NCBI GenBank assembly: GCA_948806215.1
Contig: CAQIDI010000001.1
Location: 211,153-275,152 of the forward strand
Origin: an uncultured Eubacteriales bacterium
GTDB taxonomy: Bacteria > Bacillota > Clostridia > Christensenellales > UBA1242
Length of the DNA stretch: 64,000 nt
Direction: 5' to 3'
The notes under the pieces are model-generated. The model saw only the letters and a program-made list of their open reading frames with translations, did no database searches and was not told where the DNA came from. Within the stretch, counting starts at the first letter, position 1; every line of letters starts with the position of its first letter. The position numbers and the translations under genes are program-made. Below, in pieces: positions 35,926 to 44,279 of this stretch.

Positions 35926-36366
35926 TTATAATTCTCCTTTAATAATTCTATTTATAATTTCCGAAGTTACAATGTCTAAAATTTGTGCGGTTTTTAAATA
36001 TGCCTCTTCACCTAATCCATATGGATCAGGAATATCGCCACCTTTCCAAAAATCCGATATACAACAAGCTTTGCAAACATTTTTAACATATTCTAACTGA
36101 TTAAATGTCATAGTTATTAAAATTGTGTTGTTATCCACCAGTTTTTTTGTTAATTGGGTTGCCGATTTTTTTCTAGCATTAATTCCGAAGTTTTTTAATG
36201 CCGAAATTGTAAAAGCATTAGTTTTTTCTTGCGGATTTGCCATTAACCCGGCACTTAACACCTTAACATTTTTTATGTTATGTTTAATTAACTTCGATTT
36301 TAAAAACTGTTCAGCCATAGGGCTTCTGCAAGTGTTACCGGTACAAACAAAAATAATTTTTTTCAT
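35926..36366 (-). CDS. Low-molecular-weight protein-tyrosine (arginine) phosphatase
   Basis: A 146-residue LMW-PTP: P-loop VCTGNTCRSPMAEQF (Cys8, Arg14) and the general-acid loop DIPDPYGLG near residue 115. The position next to rpiB corresponds to ywlE of Bacillus, an arginine phosphatase, so that activity is plausible. AAAAGGT precedes the ATG. Confidence 0.88.
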   Translation of the reverse strand: MKKIIFVCTGNTCRSPMAEQFLKSKLIKHNIKNVKVLSAGLMANPQEKTNAFTISALKNFGINARKKSATQLTKKLVDNNTILITMTFNQLEYVKNVCKACCISDFWKGGDIPDPYGLGEEAYLKTAQILDIVTSEIINRIIKGEL

Positions 36367-36556
36367 ATTATTAACCTTTTAACTTTATTAGTTTAACACA
36401 AAATTAGAAATTAACAAATTTATTTTATTTATAATAATTAATAGCTAAATAAAAACTCTTGCCATAATAAATATATTATTTTAATTAAACTCTAAATTTT
36501 TAAAAATCTAACATTATTAATTTTATATTTAATTTAATTTTTGATAAAATTATAGT

Positions 36557-37030
36557 ATGATAACTCCAGAAAAAATGTATGAAGTTTTATTTGATAATAA
36601 AGAGTATGTTTATTTCATAATTTCTAATCACTTTAAAAAAGCAGAGCCAAACGAAAAAACATATAAAACAATGTTAAAAAATAACATTTATTTTAAGTAC
36701 CTATCTTACTTAAATCCTAGTTTAAAAAAAGAACGACAAAGTATAATAATGTTACTTAACAATTTTAAAAATAAGTTCTGGCTTAAAAAAGATAGTTTTT
36801 CGTTTTTATTAATGCTTAAAGAAATTAAAAATAATAATTTAAGTTTGCAAAGTGCTCTAACTATTATGCCGGATTATAAACTTTATAATGGTTTTTATGA
36901 GTATCTTGAATTAATTAACAATCAAACAAAAATTTCCACAAAAAAGTTATATGCTGTTGCTATGCTATATGAAGAAAGCGGAATTGAAGCAGTTATTAAA
37001 TTTTTAATAAAACATAACTTAGTAAAATAA
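36557..37030 (+). CDS. Small helical protein of unknown function
   Basis: A 157-residue, mostly helical, basic soluble protein that I do not recognise. It has no signal peptide or membrane helix. There is no ribosome site; TAAAAT (36545-36550) ends exactly 6 nt before the ATG, suggesting a leaderless mRNA. It is monocistronic and convergent with the next gene across a shared terminator. Confidence 0.5.
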   Translation: MITPEKMYEVLFDNKEYVYFIISNHFKKAEPNEKTYKTMLKNNIYFKYLSYLNPSLKKERQSIIMLLNNFKNKFWLKKDSFSFLLMLKEIKNNNLSLQSALTIMPDYKLYNGFYEYLELINNQTKISTKKLYAVAMLYEESGIEAVIKFLIKHNLVK

Positions 37031-37060
37031 AAAAGCAAAATTTAATTTGCTTTTTTTATT
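37028..37060. terminator. Bidirectional terminator
   Basis: AAGCAAA/TTTGCTT with an ATTTAA loop between A- and T-runs; shared by the convergent genes at 36557 and 37056. Confidence 0.75.
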
Positions 37061-37643
37061 TTATATTTAAGTTGGTTTTTAACTGCTTTATTTTTCGCTT
37101 TAAACTATTAGCCATAGAACTTTCTGCCGGAACTTGTTTTAAAAATGGTTTTGCTTTAGTTAAAACACTGTTAAACTTAGTTTTTGCTATTTCAACATCG
37201 GCAGGGCTTGTTGAAATAACACCGCCAGTTATTGCACCTTCTTTAGTAACATCAAAAACAACAACTGCACCATCAAAAATAATAAAATCTTCGCCTAGGT
37301 TTAGTTCGGTAACATAACAACTTTGCATAAGTTCTTCCTGCACCAAAACCTTTAACGCTTCAAATTTAATATAGGTAGAAACTGGATATTTAATAAAATA
37401 ACAATGCGTAACTTGTTTTTTATTTTCTAATAAAACATTATCTAAAAAATAATCTGCTAGCCCTTGTTCACACTCCTTAGAGTTAAACTGAGCATAAGCA
37501 TTATATAGTTCGTTATAGTTACCCGAATAATCTTGAAAGCACCTATAAACCATAACATTGTTTGAAATTTCGTAAAGCGAATAAATTGCATTATAAAGTT
37601 CGGTTCTATCAAGTTTATCAATTTGTTTTAATAATTCTTTCAT
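37056..37643 (-). CDS. Unknown soluble protein (195 aa)
   Basis: An alpha/beta protein without recognised domain: helical N-terminal half (TELYNAIYSLYEISNN; KECEQGLADYFLDN), a beta segment (LGEDFIIFDGAVVVFDVT) and a basic C-terminal tail. The ATG at 37641-37643 follows GGAG by 6 nt; the ORF extends through a TTG to 37655. Monocistronic. Confidence 0.5.
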   Translation of the reverse strand: MKELLKQIDKLDRTELYNAIYSLYEISNNVMVYRCFQDYSGNYNELYNAYAQFNSKECEQGLADYFLDNVLLENKKQVTHCYFIKYPVSTYIKFEALKVLVQEELMQSCYVTELNLGEDFIIFDGAVVVFDVTKEGAITGGVISTSPADVEIAKTKFNSVLTKAKPFLKQVPAESSMANSLKRKIKQLKTNLNIK

Positions 37644-37722
37644 AACATTCTCCAATTATTATTTTATCATTTTTAATAAAATTTAAAAAGCAAAATAATG
37701 TTAGTTTAATAACCTAGTTAAA

Positions 37723-37757
37723 AAATAAAAAAAGAAGCGAAGCACGCTTCTTTTATT
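37723..37757 (-). terminator. rplM-rpsI operon terminator
   Basis: AAGAAGCG/CGCTTCTT with an AAGCA loop, A-run on the left. Confidence 0.85.
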
Positions 37758-37758
37758 A

Positions 37759-38181
37759 TTAACGTTTGCTGTATTGTGGAGCTTTTCTTGCTTTTTTCAA
37801 ACCTGGTTTTTTACGTTCTTTAACACGAGAATCTCTTGTTAAGAAACCAGCTTGTTTAAGTTCGTTTTTTAAATTTTCTTCAGCTTTGCAAAGTGCTCTT
37901 GCAATAGCTTGACGAATAGCACCTGCTTGACCAGTTAAACCGCCACCTTTAACATTTACTTTAATATCGTATTTATCAGCTGTGTTGGTAAGTGTTAATG
38001 GTTGATTAACAACAAGTTTGTTTGTTCCTAGTTTAAAATAATCGTCTAATGGTAATTTGTTAACAACAATTTGTCCATTACCGTTAGGAGTAAGTCTAAC
38101 TCTAGCAATACTTTCTTTTCTTCTACCAGTTGCAATAAATTCAACTTTAGAAACTTTTGCTGTTTTCTTAGCTGCTGCCAT
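37759..38181 (-). CDS. rpsI: 30S ribosomal protein S9
   Basis: A 140-residue S9 with ATGRRKESIARVRL, GGGLTGQAGAIRQAIARAL and the C-terminal tail KKPGLKKARKAPQYSKR, whose last Arg contacts P-site tRNA. It overlaps the rplM stop by one base. Confidence 0.97.
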   Translation of the reverse strand: MAAAKKTAKVSKVEFIATGRRKESIARVRLTPNGNGQIVVNKLPLDDYFKLGTNKLVVNQPLTLTNTADKYDIKVNVKGGGLTGQAGAIRQAIARALCKAEENLKNELKQAGFLTRDSRVKERKKPGLKKARKAPQYSKR

Positions 38182-38624
38182 TATTTAGCTCCTCCTACTA
38201 ATTTATATTCTTTAGGGCATTGAGCAGAATGTGGATGCTCGCTACCTTTATAAACTTTTAGTTTTTTAATCATATTTCTTCCTAAACTATTTTTTGGAAG
38301 CATACCTTTAACTGCTTTTTCTAAAACGAAATCGCTTTTATTTTTCATTAAGTCTTTATACGCAGTTTGTTTAAGTCCACCAGGATATCCTGAATGACGA
38401 TAGTAATATTTATCTTCTAATTTATTACCTGTTAAAATCATTTGATCTGTGTTAATAACAATAACATAATCACCATTATCAAAGTGTGGTGTGTAATCTG
38501 GTTTTGTTTTTCCACGAAGGATTGCTGCAACTTGGCTAGCTACACGGCCTAATGGCATATTAGCAGCATCAACAACCCACCATTGTCTTTCCACAGTTTT
38601 TGCATTTGCCATAACTGTTTTCAT
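38181..38624 (-). CDS. rplM: 50S ribosomal protein L13
   Basis: A 147-residue L13 with QWWVVDAANMPLGRVASQVA, the PHFDNGDYVIVIN strand and KGMLPKNSLGR. It begins the rplM-rpsI operon behind a leader of about 109 nt that carries an attenuator-like hairpin, consistent with the L13 leader autoregulation known in Bacillota. Confidence 0.97.
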   Translation of the reverse strand: MKTVMANAKTVERQWWVVDAANMPLGRVASQVAAILRGKTKPDYTPHFDNGDYVIVINTDQMILTGNKLEDKYYYRHSGYPGGLKQTAYKDLMKNKSDFVLEKAVKGMLPKNSLGRNMIKKLKVYKGSEHPHSAQCPKEYKLVGGAK

Positions 38625-38703
38625 TATATATATTCTCCTTAAATTTGTATCTAATTTTAATTTATTTTAGTTTAACATTGCTTTTAATTTGTGGGGCTAA
38701 TAC

Positions 38704-38733
38704 AAAAAAAATAGCAACTGCTTAAATAATTGC
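38704..38733 (-). promoter_or_regulatory. Attenuator-like hairpin in the rplM leader
   Basis: On the minus strand GCAATT/AGTTGC (6 bp, one GU, 8-nt loop; 38714-38733) is followed by UA and a run of eight U. It begins at the predicted transcription start, about 90 nt before rplM. Confidence 0.5.
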
Positions 38734-38739
38734 AAGTAA

Positions 38740-38768
38740 AGTATAATTTAATAGCAAATATTTGTCAA
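38740..38768 (-). promoter_or_regulatory. rplM-rpsI promoter
   Basis: TTGACA (38763-38768), 17 nt, TATACT (38740-38745) on the minus strand. Confidence 0.75.
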
Positions 38769-38824
38769 GATAATTTAGCACTTTTTAAATATATTATATA
38801 TATTTTTTATAAACCATAATCAAC

Positions 38825-38853
38825 TAAAAAAAGCGAAATAATCGCTTTTTTTA
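38825..38853 (-). terminator. typA terminator
   Basis: AAAGCGA/TCGCTTT with an AATAA loop between A- and T-runs. Confidence 0.8.
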
Positions 38854-40683
38854 ATCAATACCATTCTTTCTTCTAAAGTCGGCACGTCCACGCTGTGTGT
38901 GGTCTAATATAATTTTTCTAATTCTTAAACTTTTTGGTGTTACTTCAAGTAACTCATCATCATTTAAAAATTCTAGGCTTTCTTCTAAAGTTAATGGTTT
39001 AACTGGTTCTAAACGCAATGCTTCATCGCTTGCAGCACTACGCATATTTGTTAATTGTTTGCGTTTGCACACATTAACAACAATATCTCCACCTTTTGGA
39101 TTCATACCAACAACCATTCCTTGATATACCATTGTTCCGGTTGTAATTAAAAGTCTGCCACGTTCTTGCGAATTATATAGTCCGTATTGAACAGCTTCGC
39201 CAGTTTCGTAAGCAACTAATGCCCCACAACTACGACGCTCGATGTTTCCTTTAAACACATCGTATTTTTCAAAAACCGAACTCATAACTCCTTCACCACG
39301 GGTATCGGTTAAAAACTGGCTTTTATAACCAAATAAACCACGAGATGGAATTAAAAATTCTAAACGAGTTCTTGAGCCTAAATTTGTTAAAGTTAAAAGT
39401 TCGCCTTTTCTTTCGCCCATAGCAACCATTATGTTACCAACCGAATCTTCAGGCACATCAATAACTAACCTATCAATAGGTTCGCATTTAACACCATCAA
39501 TTTCTTTAAATAAAACTTTTGGCATACTAACTTGAAATTCGTATCCATCTCGGCGCATATTTTCTACCAAAATAGAAATATGCATTTCGCCCCTACCTAG
39601 CACTCTAAAACTATCGGCACTATCGGTATCAAAAACTTTTAAGCTTAAATCTTTAACGCTTTCTTTAATTAATCTATCACGAAGATGACGGCTTGTGCAG
39701 AATTTTCCTTCTTTACCAGCAAAAGGGCTGTTGTTAACCATAAATGTCATTTCAACACTAGGTTCACTAATTTTAACAAATGGTAAAGCTTCCACGTTTT
39801 GTTTATCGCAAACAGTATCACCTATTGTAACTTCAGTGCTGCCTGCAACACAAACAATATCTCCCGCTTTTGCTTCAGGCGAAGCAACTTGTTTTAAGCC
39901 TTCAAACAAAAATAAGTTTGTTATTTTAAAATTAGAAGTTTTGTTTGTTTCGTGATAGTTAGTTATTGCTATTGTTTCGCCAACTTTAACCGAACCACGC
40001 TCAATTTTTCCAACAGCTAGTTTTCCCAAATAATCGTTTTGTTCTGTTGAACTAACAAGCATTTGAAATGGCTTATCAAAATCGCCATTTGGAGCTGGAA
40101 TATAATCAATAATTTTTTGTAGCAATGGTTTCATACTATCGCCCAAAACATTATAATCCAAACTTGCAATTCCATCACGAGCAGATGCAAAAACAAATGG
40201 GCTGTTTAATTGTTCTTCGGTTGCATCAAGTTCTAAAAATAACTCTAAAACTTCATCAATAACTTCTTTAACTCTTGCATCCTTTTTATCAATTTTGTTA
40301 ATAACAACAATAACTTTGTGGTTTAATTCCAAAGCCTTTTTCAAAACAAAACGAGTTTGTGGCATTGGTCCTTCAAAACTATCAACAACAAGTAGAACAC
40401 CATCAACCATTTTTAAAACGCGTTCAACTTCACCACCAAAATCGGCGTGTCCAGGTGTGTCAATAACATTAATTTTAACATTGTTAAACATTAAGGCTGC
40501 GTTCTTACTTAAAATTGTAATTCCGCGTTCACGTTCCAAAGCGTTGCTATCCATAACCCTATCTGCAACAACTTGATTTTCTCTAAACACTCCACCTTGC
40601 TTTAATAGCTCGTTTACCAAACTTGTTTTGCCGTGGTCTACGTGAGCAATTATAGCTACATTTCTAATATTTTCGTTTTTCAC
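38851..40683 (-). CDS. typA: Translational GTPase TypA/BipA
   Basis: A 610-residue TypA: G1 AHVDHGKTSL, switch I RGITI, G3 DTPGHADF, G4 NKIDK, then domains II, III and V and the unique C-terminal domain (TDTRGEGVMSSVFEKYD, MNPKGGDIVVNVCKRKQLTNMRSA). It acts in 50S assembly and stress adaptation. The start codon is GTG, 6 nt after AAGGAG. A 15-nt palindrome GGTGATTAAATCACC lies just upstream (40700-40714). Confidence 0.96.
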   Translation of the reverse strand: MKNENIRNVAIIAHVDHGKTSLVNELLKQGGVFRENQVVADRVMDSNALERERGITILSKNAALMFNNVKINVIDTPGHADFGGEVERVLKMVDGVLLVVDSFEGPMPQTRFVLKKALELNHKVIVVINKIDKKDARVKEVIDEVLELFLELDATEEQLNSPFVFASARDGIASLDYNVLGDSMKPLLQKIIDYIPAPNGDFDKPFQMLVSSTEQNDYLGKLAVGKIERGSVKVGETIAITNYHETNKTSNFKITNLFLFEGLKQVASPEAKAGDIVCVAGSTEVTIGDTVCDKQNVEALPFVKISEPSVEMTFMVNNSPFAGKEGKFCTSRHLRDRLIKESVKDLSLKVFDTDSADSFRVLGRGEMHISILVENMRRDGYEFQVSMPKVLFKEIDGVKCEPIDRLVIDVPEDSVGNIMVAMGERKGELLTLTNLGSRTRLEFLIPSRGLFGYKSQFLTDTRGEGVMSSVFEKYDVFKGNIERRSCGALVAYETGEAVQYGLYNSQERGRLLITTGTMVYQGMVVGMNPKGGDIVVNVCKRKQLTNMRSAASDEALRLEPVKPLTLEESLEFLNDDELLEVTPKSLRIRKIILDHTQRGRADFRRKNGID

Positions 40684-40828
40684 TTTTTTCTCCTTAAATG
40701 GTGATTAAATCACCTACACTAAACGAAATACATTTTAACACATTGTTAAAAAAAAATAAAGTGCTAAAAATAAATTTATTATATTATTTATATAATTATA
40801 TATAGTTAGCGTTACAAAGCATATTTTT

Positions 40829-40864
40829 TTAAAAAAACACCGCTTAAACTTGCGGTGTTAAAGT
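40829..40864 (-). terminator. Terminator overlapping the 40844 gene end
   Basis: AACACCGC/GCGGTGTT with an 8-nt loop and an A-run on the left. The stop codon (40844-40846) is in the loop. Confidence 0.8.
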
Positions 40865-41368
40865 AATGGTTAAATTTAGGTTTGCCCTAATTGGGCTTTT
40901 AGGATTTTGTTTACCAATAATAATGCTTACCTTATTTTCGGAATATGGCATTAGCACAACATTTGAAATATTTGTTTGAACATTGTTAAACATTGTTGAA
41001 ACATTAGCGTTTTTGTGCGGACTTTCAAAACTAAAATTTGCCACAGTTTTAAAATGCGCCATATTATTAACATTAAATTCTAAAGTTATTGTTTCGTTAT
41101 CGCCTTTAAATAACATATTTTTTGCAACCCAATCTAGGGTTTGTGGCTCGGTTTCAGTATAATCAAAATTAAATAGCGAAGTTGGCGAACCATTAGAAGC
41201 ATTTGCTATTCTACTATCAACTGTGCCTAATGCCCCATTTGAAATAAAACTAACTTTAACATTTAGGTTAGGCGTAAACAAAGTTATTAGATAAAATGTT
41301 AAAATAATGCCAACAAAAGCTAAAACTACTATTGAACTAAAAAGTGCGGTTTTCCATTTTTTTCTCAT
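40844..41368 (-). CDS. Unknown membrane-anchored beta-rich protein
   Basis: A 174-residue protein with one N-terminal membrane helix (about 8-30) and a beta-rich extracytoplasmic domain (VKVSFISNGALGTV ... ITLEFNVNNMAHFKTVANFSFE), similar in layout to LEA-14- or fibronectin-like folds, but not recognised. A GTG at 41407 opens the ORF; I prefer the ATG at 41366-41368 because it directly precedes the membrane helix. TATAAT ends about 6 nt upstream of it and no ribosome site is present, so the mRNA may be leaderless. Confidence 0.5.
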   Translation of the reverse strand: MRKKWKTALFSSIVVLAFVGIILTFYLITLFTPNLNVKVSFISNGALGTVDSRIANASNGSPTSLFNFDYTETEPQTLDWVAKNMLFKGDNETITLEFNVNNMAHFKTVANFSFESPHKNANVSTMFNNVQTNISNVVLMPYSENKVSIIIGKQNPKSPIRANLNLTITLTPQV

Positions 41369-41421
41369 ATTAAAATTATAATAAAAATTTTTAAATTTAC
41401 AAAACACTTTATGTTTAATAA

Positions 41422-41455
41422 TAAAAAAGCAGTGTTAAACTGCTTTTTTATTTTA
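41422..41455 (-). terminator. Terminator of the HEPN-CBS gene
   Basis: AAGCAGT/ACTGCTT with a GTTAA loop between A- and T-runs. Confidence 0.8.
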
Positions 41456-42298
41456 ATAGTTATCTAATATTTTATTAATTTCCATTATGTCACGAATAAC
41501 AATAATACCAAGCGGTGGTTCAAGTAATGTTCCCGATTTTGTAATAACCACACAAAGAAGTTTTCTGTTTTCTGTAAACAAGTTTAAAACTTTATCAAGC
41601 GTTATTTTTTCGTTAGCTATTGTATAGTAACTTTCAGATGAAAATTCTTTTAAAACATCTTCGATATTGGTGTTATTAATAAAATCGTTAATATCTTTTT
41701 TCTCATAAATTTTCTTGCCAATAACTTCCATTATTTTGCTGTTATTAGCAACACCAATTAACATTCCCTTTTTAAAAATAGGAACATTACTATATCCAGT
41801 TTTATAACTATATTCTAAATAATCTTTTAACTTTGTATTATATTCAACAATGCTACTAACCTTGTTACAAATTGTGTTAATTGCAAGCGGTGGTGTGCAA
41901 ACTAGTTCGGCTATTCTTTCATATTCAACAACAACTTCATCGTGTGGTTCTGCAATGGTAATATCCTCGTTGCTATTATGAACAATAGCATTTCTAAGCC
42001 TACCATAATCAATTAAATCATCTTCGTATTTAGCAACAATTTGGTTTGTTCTTGCTGCACGCCTAACAGCTTCGGTGTAGCTTATGCTACGACGCATATC
42101 GCCTTGAACACGCAAGGCCGAATCAATGCGATTATATGCTTGAATAAAGCGTTTTGAATTTGATAGGTTTTTATTAACTTTAAATGCAGTGGTTTTATCA
42201 GCCACTTTTTCGGTTGTTTTTTTATTTTTTACTACAGATTTTTTAGTTGTGGAGTTCTTATTAGCTTTTTCTTTACTTTTTAATTCAGATTTCTTCAT
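41453..42298 (-). CDS. HEPN-like domain fused to a CBS pair
   Basis: A 281-residue protein. Residues 1-42 are Lys-rich and disordered. Residues 45-120 are helical and contain Arg102-x4-His107 (RLRNAIVHN), the Rx4-6H signature of HEPN domains, many of which are RNases. Residues about 130-200 and 215-281 form two CBS motifs (YSNVPIFKKGMLIGV; LCVVITKSGTLLEPPLGIIVIRDIM), which bind adenosyl nucleotides as regulators. AAAGGAT precedes the ATG; the promoter TTGGTA-N17-TAAACT is at 42327-42355. It is divergent from the SRP RNA gene. A nucleotide-gated RNA-binding or RNase role is inference. Confidence 0.6.
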   Translation of the reverse strand: MKKSELKSKEKANKNSTTKKSVVKNKKTTEKVADKTTAFKVNKNLSNSKRFIQAYNRIDSALRVQGDMRRSISYTEAVRRAARTNQIVAKYEDDLIDYGRLRNAIVHNSNEDITIAEPHDEVVVEYERIAELVCTPPLAINTICNKVSSIVEYNTKLKDYLEYSYKTGYSNVPIFKKGMLIGVANNSKIMEVIGKKIYEKKDINDFINNTNIEDVLKEFSSESYYTIANEKITLDKVLNLFTENRKLLCVVITKSGTLLEPPLGIIVIRDIMEINKILDNY

Positions 42299-42421
42299 AA
42301 CTATCCTTTAAATTTATTCTAAAAATAGTTTAACATAAAATGTTACTTTTACCAATAATTTATCACTTTTTTTAACATTTTAAAATTTTAAACTCAACAT
42401 TTTTAATACAATATAAATATA

Positions 42422-42450
42422 TTGCACAAGTTTAAGTTTTGTGTTATATT
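42422..42450 (+). promoter_or_regulatory. SRP RNA promoter
   Basis: TTGCAC (42422-42427), 17 nt, TATATT (42445-42450); the start point 7 nt on coincides with the base of the terminal SRP RNA helix at 42457. Confidence 0.6.
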
Positions 42451-42456
42451 ATTATT

Positions 42457-42731
42457 ACCACACTAGGTGGAAGTGATAGCGTAACTTCCCTTGTCTGAGC
42501 GCTAAATGCAGAGCCGACAAACTATAAGCAAAAACAACTGTTTATGTGGTTATAATAATTTAACTTTGTTGATCTTAAGGTCTTATGCAATATTTTGCCG
42601 TGAACCAAGTCAGGTCCGGAAGGAAGCATCTTTAAGCGGATTAAAATATGTGCCATAAGGTAGCTTTAAGGGAGAAGTGGTTATTACTACTGCTTAAATA
42701 AGTATTTGCGCTTATAGCCGTGTGGCTTTTT
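42457..42731 (+). ncRNA. ffs: Signal recognition particle RNA, large bacterial type
   Basis: The S-domain hallmark GTCAGGTCCGGAAGGAAGCA (around 42610-42629) is the Ffh-binding tetraloop region. The 5' CCACAC (42458-42463) pairs with GTGTGG (42720-42725) to close the molecule, and the 5' part folds as an Alu domain, as in the 271-nt Bacillus scRNA. The length is about 275 nt. The 3' closing helix followed by TTTTTTA also serves as the terminator. Confidence 0.93.
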
Positions 42732-42765
42732 TATTCTTATTATTAGCAATAATTAAAATTAATAC

Positions 42766-42800
42766 AATAAAAAAATCACCAAATATTGGTGTTTTTTTTA
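42766..42800 (-). terminator. Terminator of the DUF2726 gene
   Basis: ATCACCAA/TTGGTG with an ATA loop between A- and T-runs, overlapping the stop at 42798. Confidence 0.75.
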
Positions 42801-43376
42801 TTTGTTATTTTTAACTTTATCTTTAAGTAATGCCAACATTTTAACTGGCAATGCATCAAAAACTTTTGCCTTTAGCTCCATTAAATCGTATTCTTCAGAA
42901 AGCTGATATTCCATTAATGGTATTCCAACAGTTTGTAATGCTTTTTTAACATTTGGATGAGTTTGTTTTAACGCTTGCGCAACAGGGCTTGGCGAATAAA
43001 GGTCGATTGCAAGCACTGGTTCCATTGTTGCTTTTAAAAAGATTGCAATATCAATATATTGGCTTAAGATGGTGTTATATAAAATTTTATCACCCTTTGG
43101 TTTTACTAAATTATCAACCCCAACGTGCGGAAATGCAACAAATTCGGCAGGTAAAACATTATATAAATTTTTTAAAAACACAACCTCTTCGTTAACCATA
43201 AAAGGCTTTTTAACTTCCACATTAACAATTTTAGGTTCGTCCTTAGTAATCATTCCCCTATCTTTACCAAATTTTCGTTTTAAAACAAAAACAATAACAA
43301 AAGCAATTGTTAAAACAACAGCTAAAACTATTAACGCTATTATTGCATCGGTTGTAGCATTTAATAATAAACTCAT
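42798..43376 (-). CDS. Membrane-anchored DUF2726 protein
   Basis: A 192-residue protein with an N-terminal membrane helix (about 10-32) and a DUF2726 domain: 'LYNVLPAEFVAFPHVGVDNLV', 'ILYNTILSQYIDIAIFL', 'EPVLAIDLYSPSPVA', 'ALQTVGIPLMEYQL'. DUF2726 has a restriction-endonuclease-like fold, but the usual Asp...ExK catalytic pattern is only partly kept (AIDLYS in place of xELD). The function is unknown. A TTAGGAG site precedes the ATG. Confidence 0.65.
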   Translation of the reverse strand: MSLLLNATTDAIIALIVLAVVLTIAFVIVFVLKRKFGKDRGMITKDEPKIVNVEVKKPFMVNEEVVFLKNLYNVLPAEFVAFPHVGVDNLVKPKGDKILYNTILSQYIDIAIFLKATMEPVLAIDLYSPSPVAQALKQTHPNVKKALQTVGIPLMEYQLSEEYDLMELKAKVFDALPVKMLALLKDKVKNNK

Positions 43377-43439
43377 AATTATCTCCTAATTAACAAACTA
43401 ATTTTATCATAAAAATGCCAACTTGTAAATATAGCAAAA

Positions 43440-44117
43440 TTAAACATTTTCTATTTGCCAATCAATTTCGCTTAACCCCAGTTTTTTAAGTGTTTCATTT
43501 GTTTTTTTAAAGCAACCATTACCAAACCAGCCACCTTGATTTGCACTCATTGGGCTTGGGTGGCTTGCCGAAAACACATAGTGAAAATTAGTATTAATGT
43601 TTTTTATTAAAGCCTTTGCGTTAGCACCCCACAATAAAAATATTACAGGTTCGTTTCGATTATTTAACAGTTCAACAATTTTAGATGTTATTAACTCCCA
43701 ACCAAGCCCTTTATGGCTGTTTGGATGCCCTGCTTCAACAGTTAAAACACTATTAAGCATTAACACCCCTTGATTTGCCCATTTAGTTAAATTGCCGTTA
43801 TTAGGAATATAACAACCAAGTTCCTGATTAAGTTCTTTAAAAATGTTTTGTAAGCTTGGAGGAATTGCTACATCGCCTTCAACAGAAAAACTAAGCCCGT
43901 GTGCTTGGTTTGGACCGTGATATGGGTCTTGTCCAACAATAACAACTTTAACTTTGTTATATGGAACAATATTTATTGCATTAAAAACATTTTCTGGCTT
44001 TGGATAAATGGTTTTAGTATTATACTGAGTATTAAGCCAACTAGAAAATTTTGTAAAATTTTCGCTTTCTAACTGCGGTTTTAATAGTTCGTACCAACTT
44101 TTTGCTATTCTAAACAT
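43440..44117 (-). CDS. ung: Uracil-DNA glycosylase, family 1
   Basis: A 225-residue Ung that removes uracil from DNA in base excision repair. The water-activating loop VVIGQDPYHGPNQAHGLSFSV and the Leu-intercalation loop HPSPMSANQGGWFG are intact, as is VLMLNSVLTVEAGHPNSH. AAGGA precedes the ATG. Confidence 0.96.
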   Translation of the reverse strand: MFRIAKSWYELLKPQLESENFTKFSSWLNTQYNTKTIYPKPENVFNAINIVPYNKVKVVIVGQDPYHGPNQAHGLSFSVEGDVAIPPSLQNIFKELNQELGCYIPNNGNLTKWANQGVLMLNSVLTVEAGHPNSHKGLGWELITSKIVELLNNRNEPVIFLLWGANAKALIKNINTNFHYVFSASHPSPMSANQGGWFGNGCFKKTNETLKKLGLSEIDWQIENV

Positions 44118-44224
44118 ATTTTTAATTCCTTAGTAAAACATAACTTTATAAATATATATTAACATAATATATTAAATTACTAAAATATTTTATGGTTAAA
44201 TAAACCAATAAAATAAAAACTGTA

Positions 44225-44253
44225 TTGAAATTAGCATTTTGATTTGATAAAAT
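44225..44253 (+). promoter_or_regulatory. Promoter of the orphan 508-aa gene
   Basis: TTGAAA (44225-44230), 17 nt, TAAAAT (44248-44253), followed by an AAGGAG ribosome site near the ATG. Confidence 0.6.
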
Positions 44254-44279
44254 AATAACAAGGTTAATAAGGAGTAATT

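Noticed and set aside
34684..36366. Arsenate reductase for the protein with CTGNTCRSP
   Set aside because: The LMW-PTP fold is shared, but the neighbouring rpiB and the DPYGLG acid loop fit a YwlE-type phosphatase better, and no ars genes are present.
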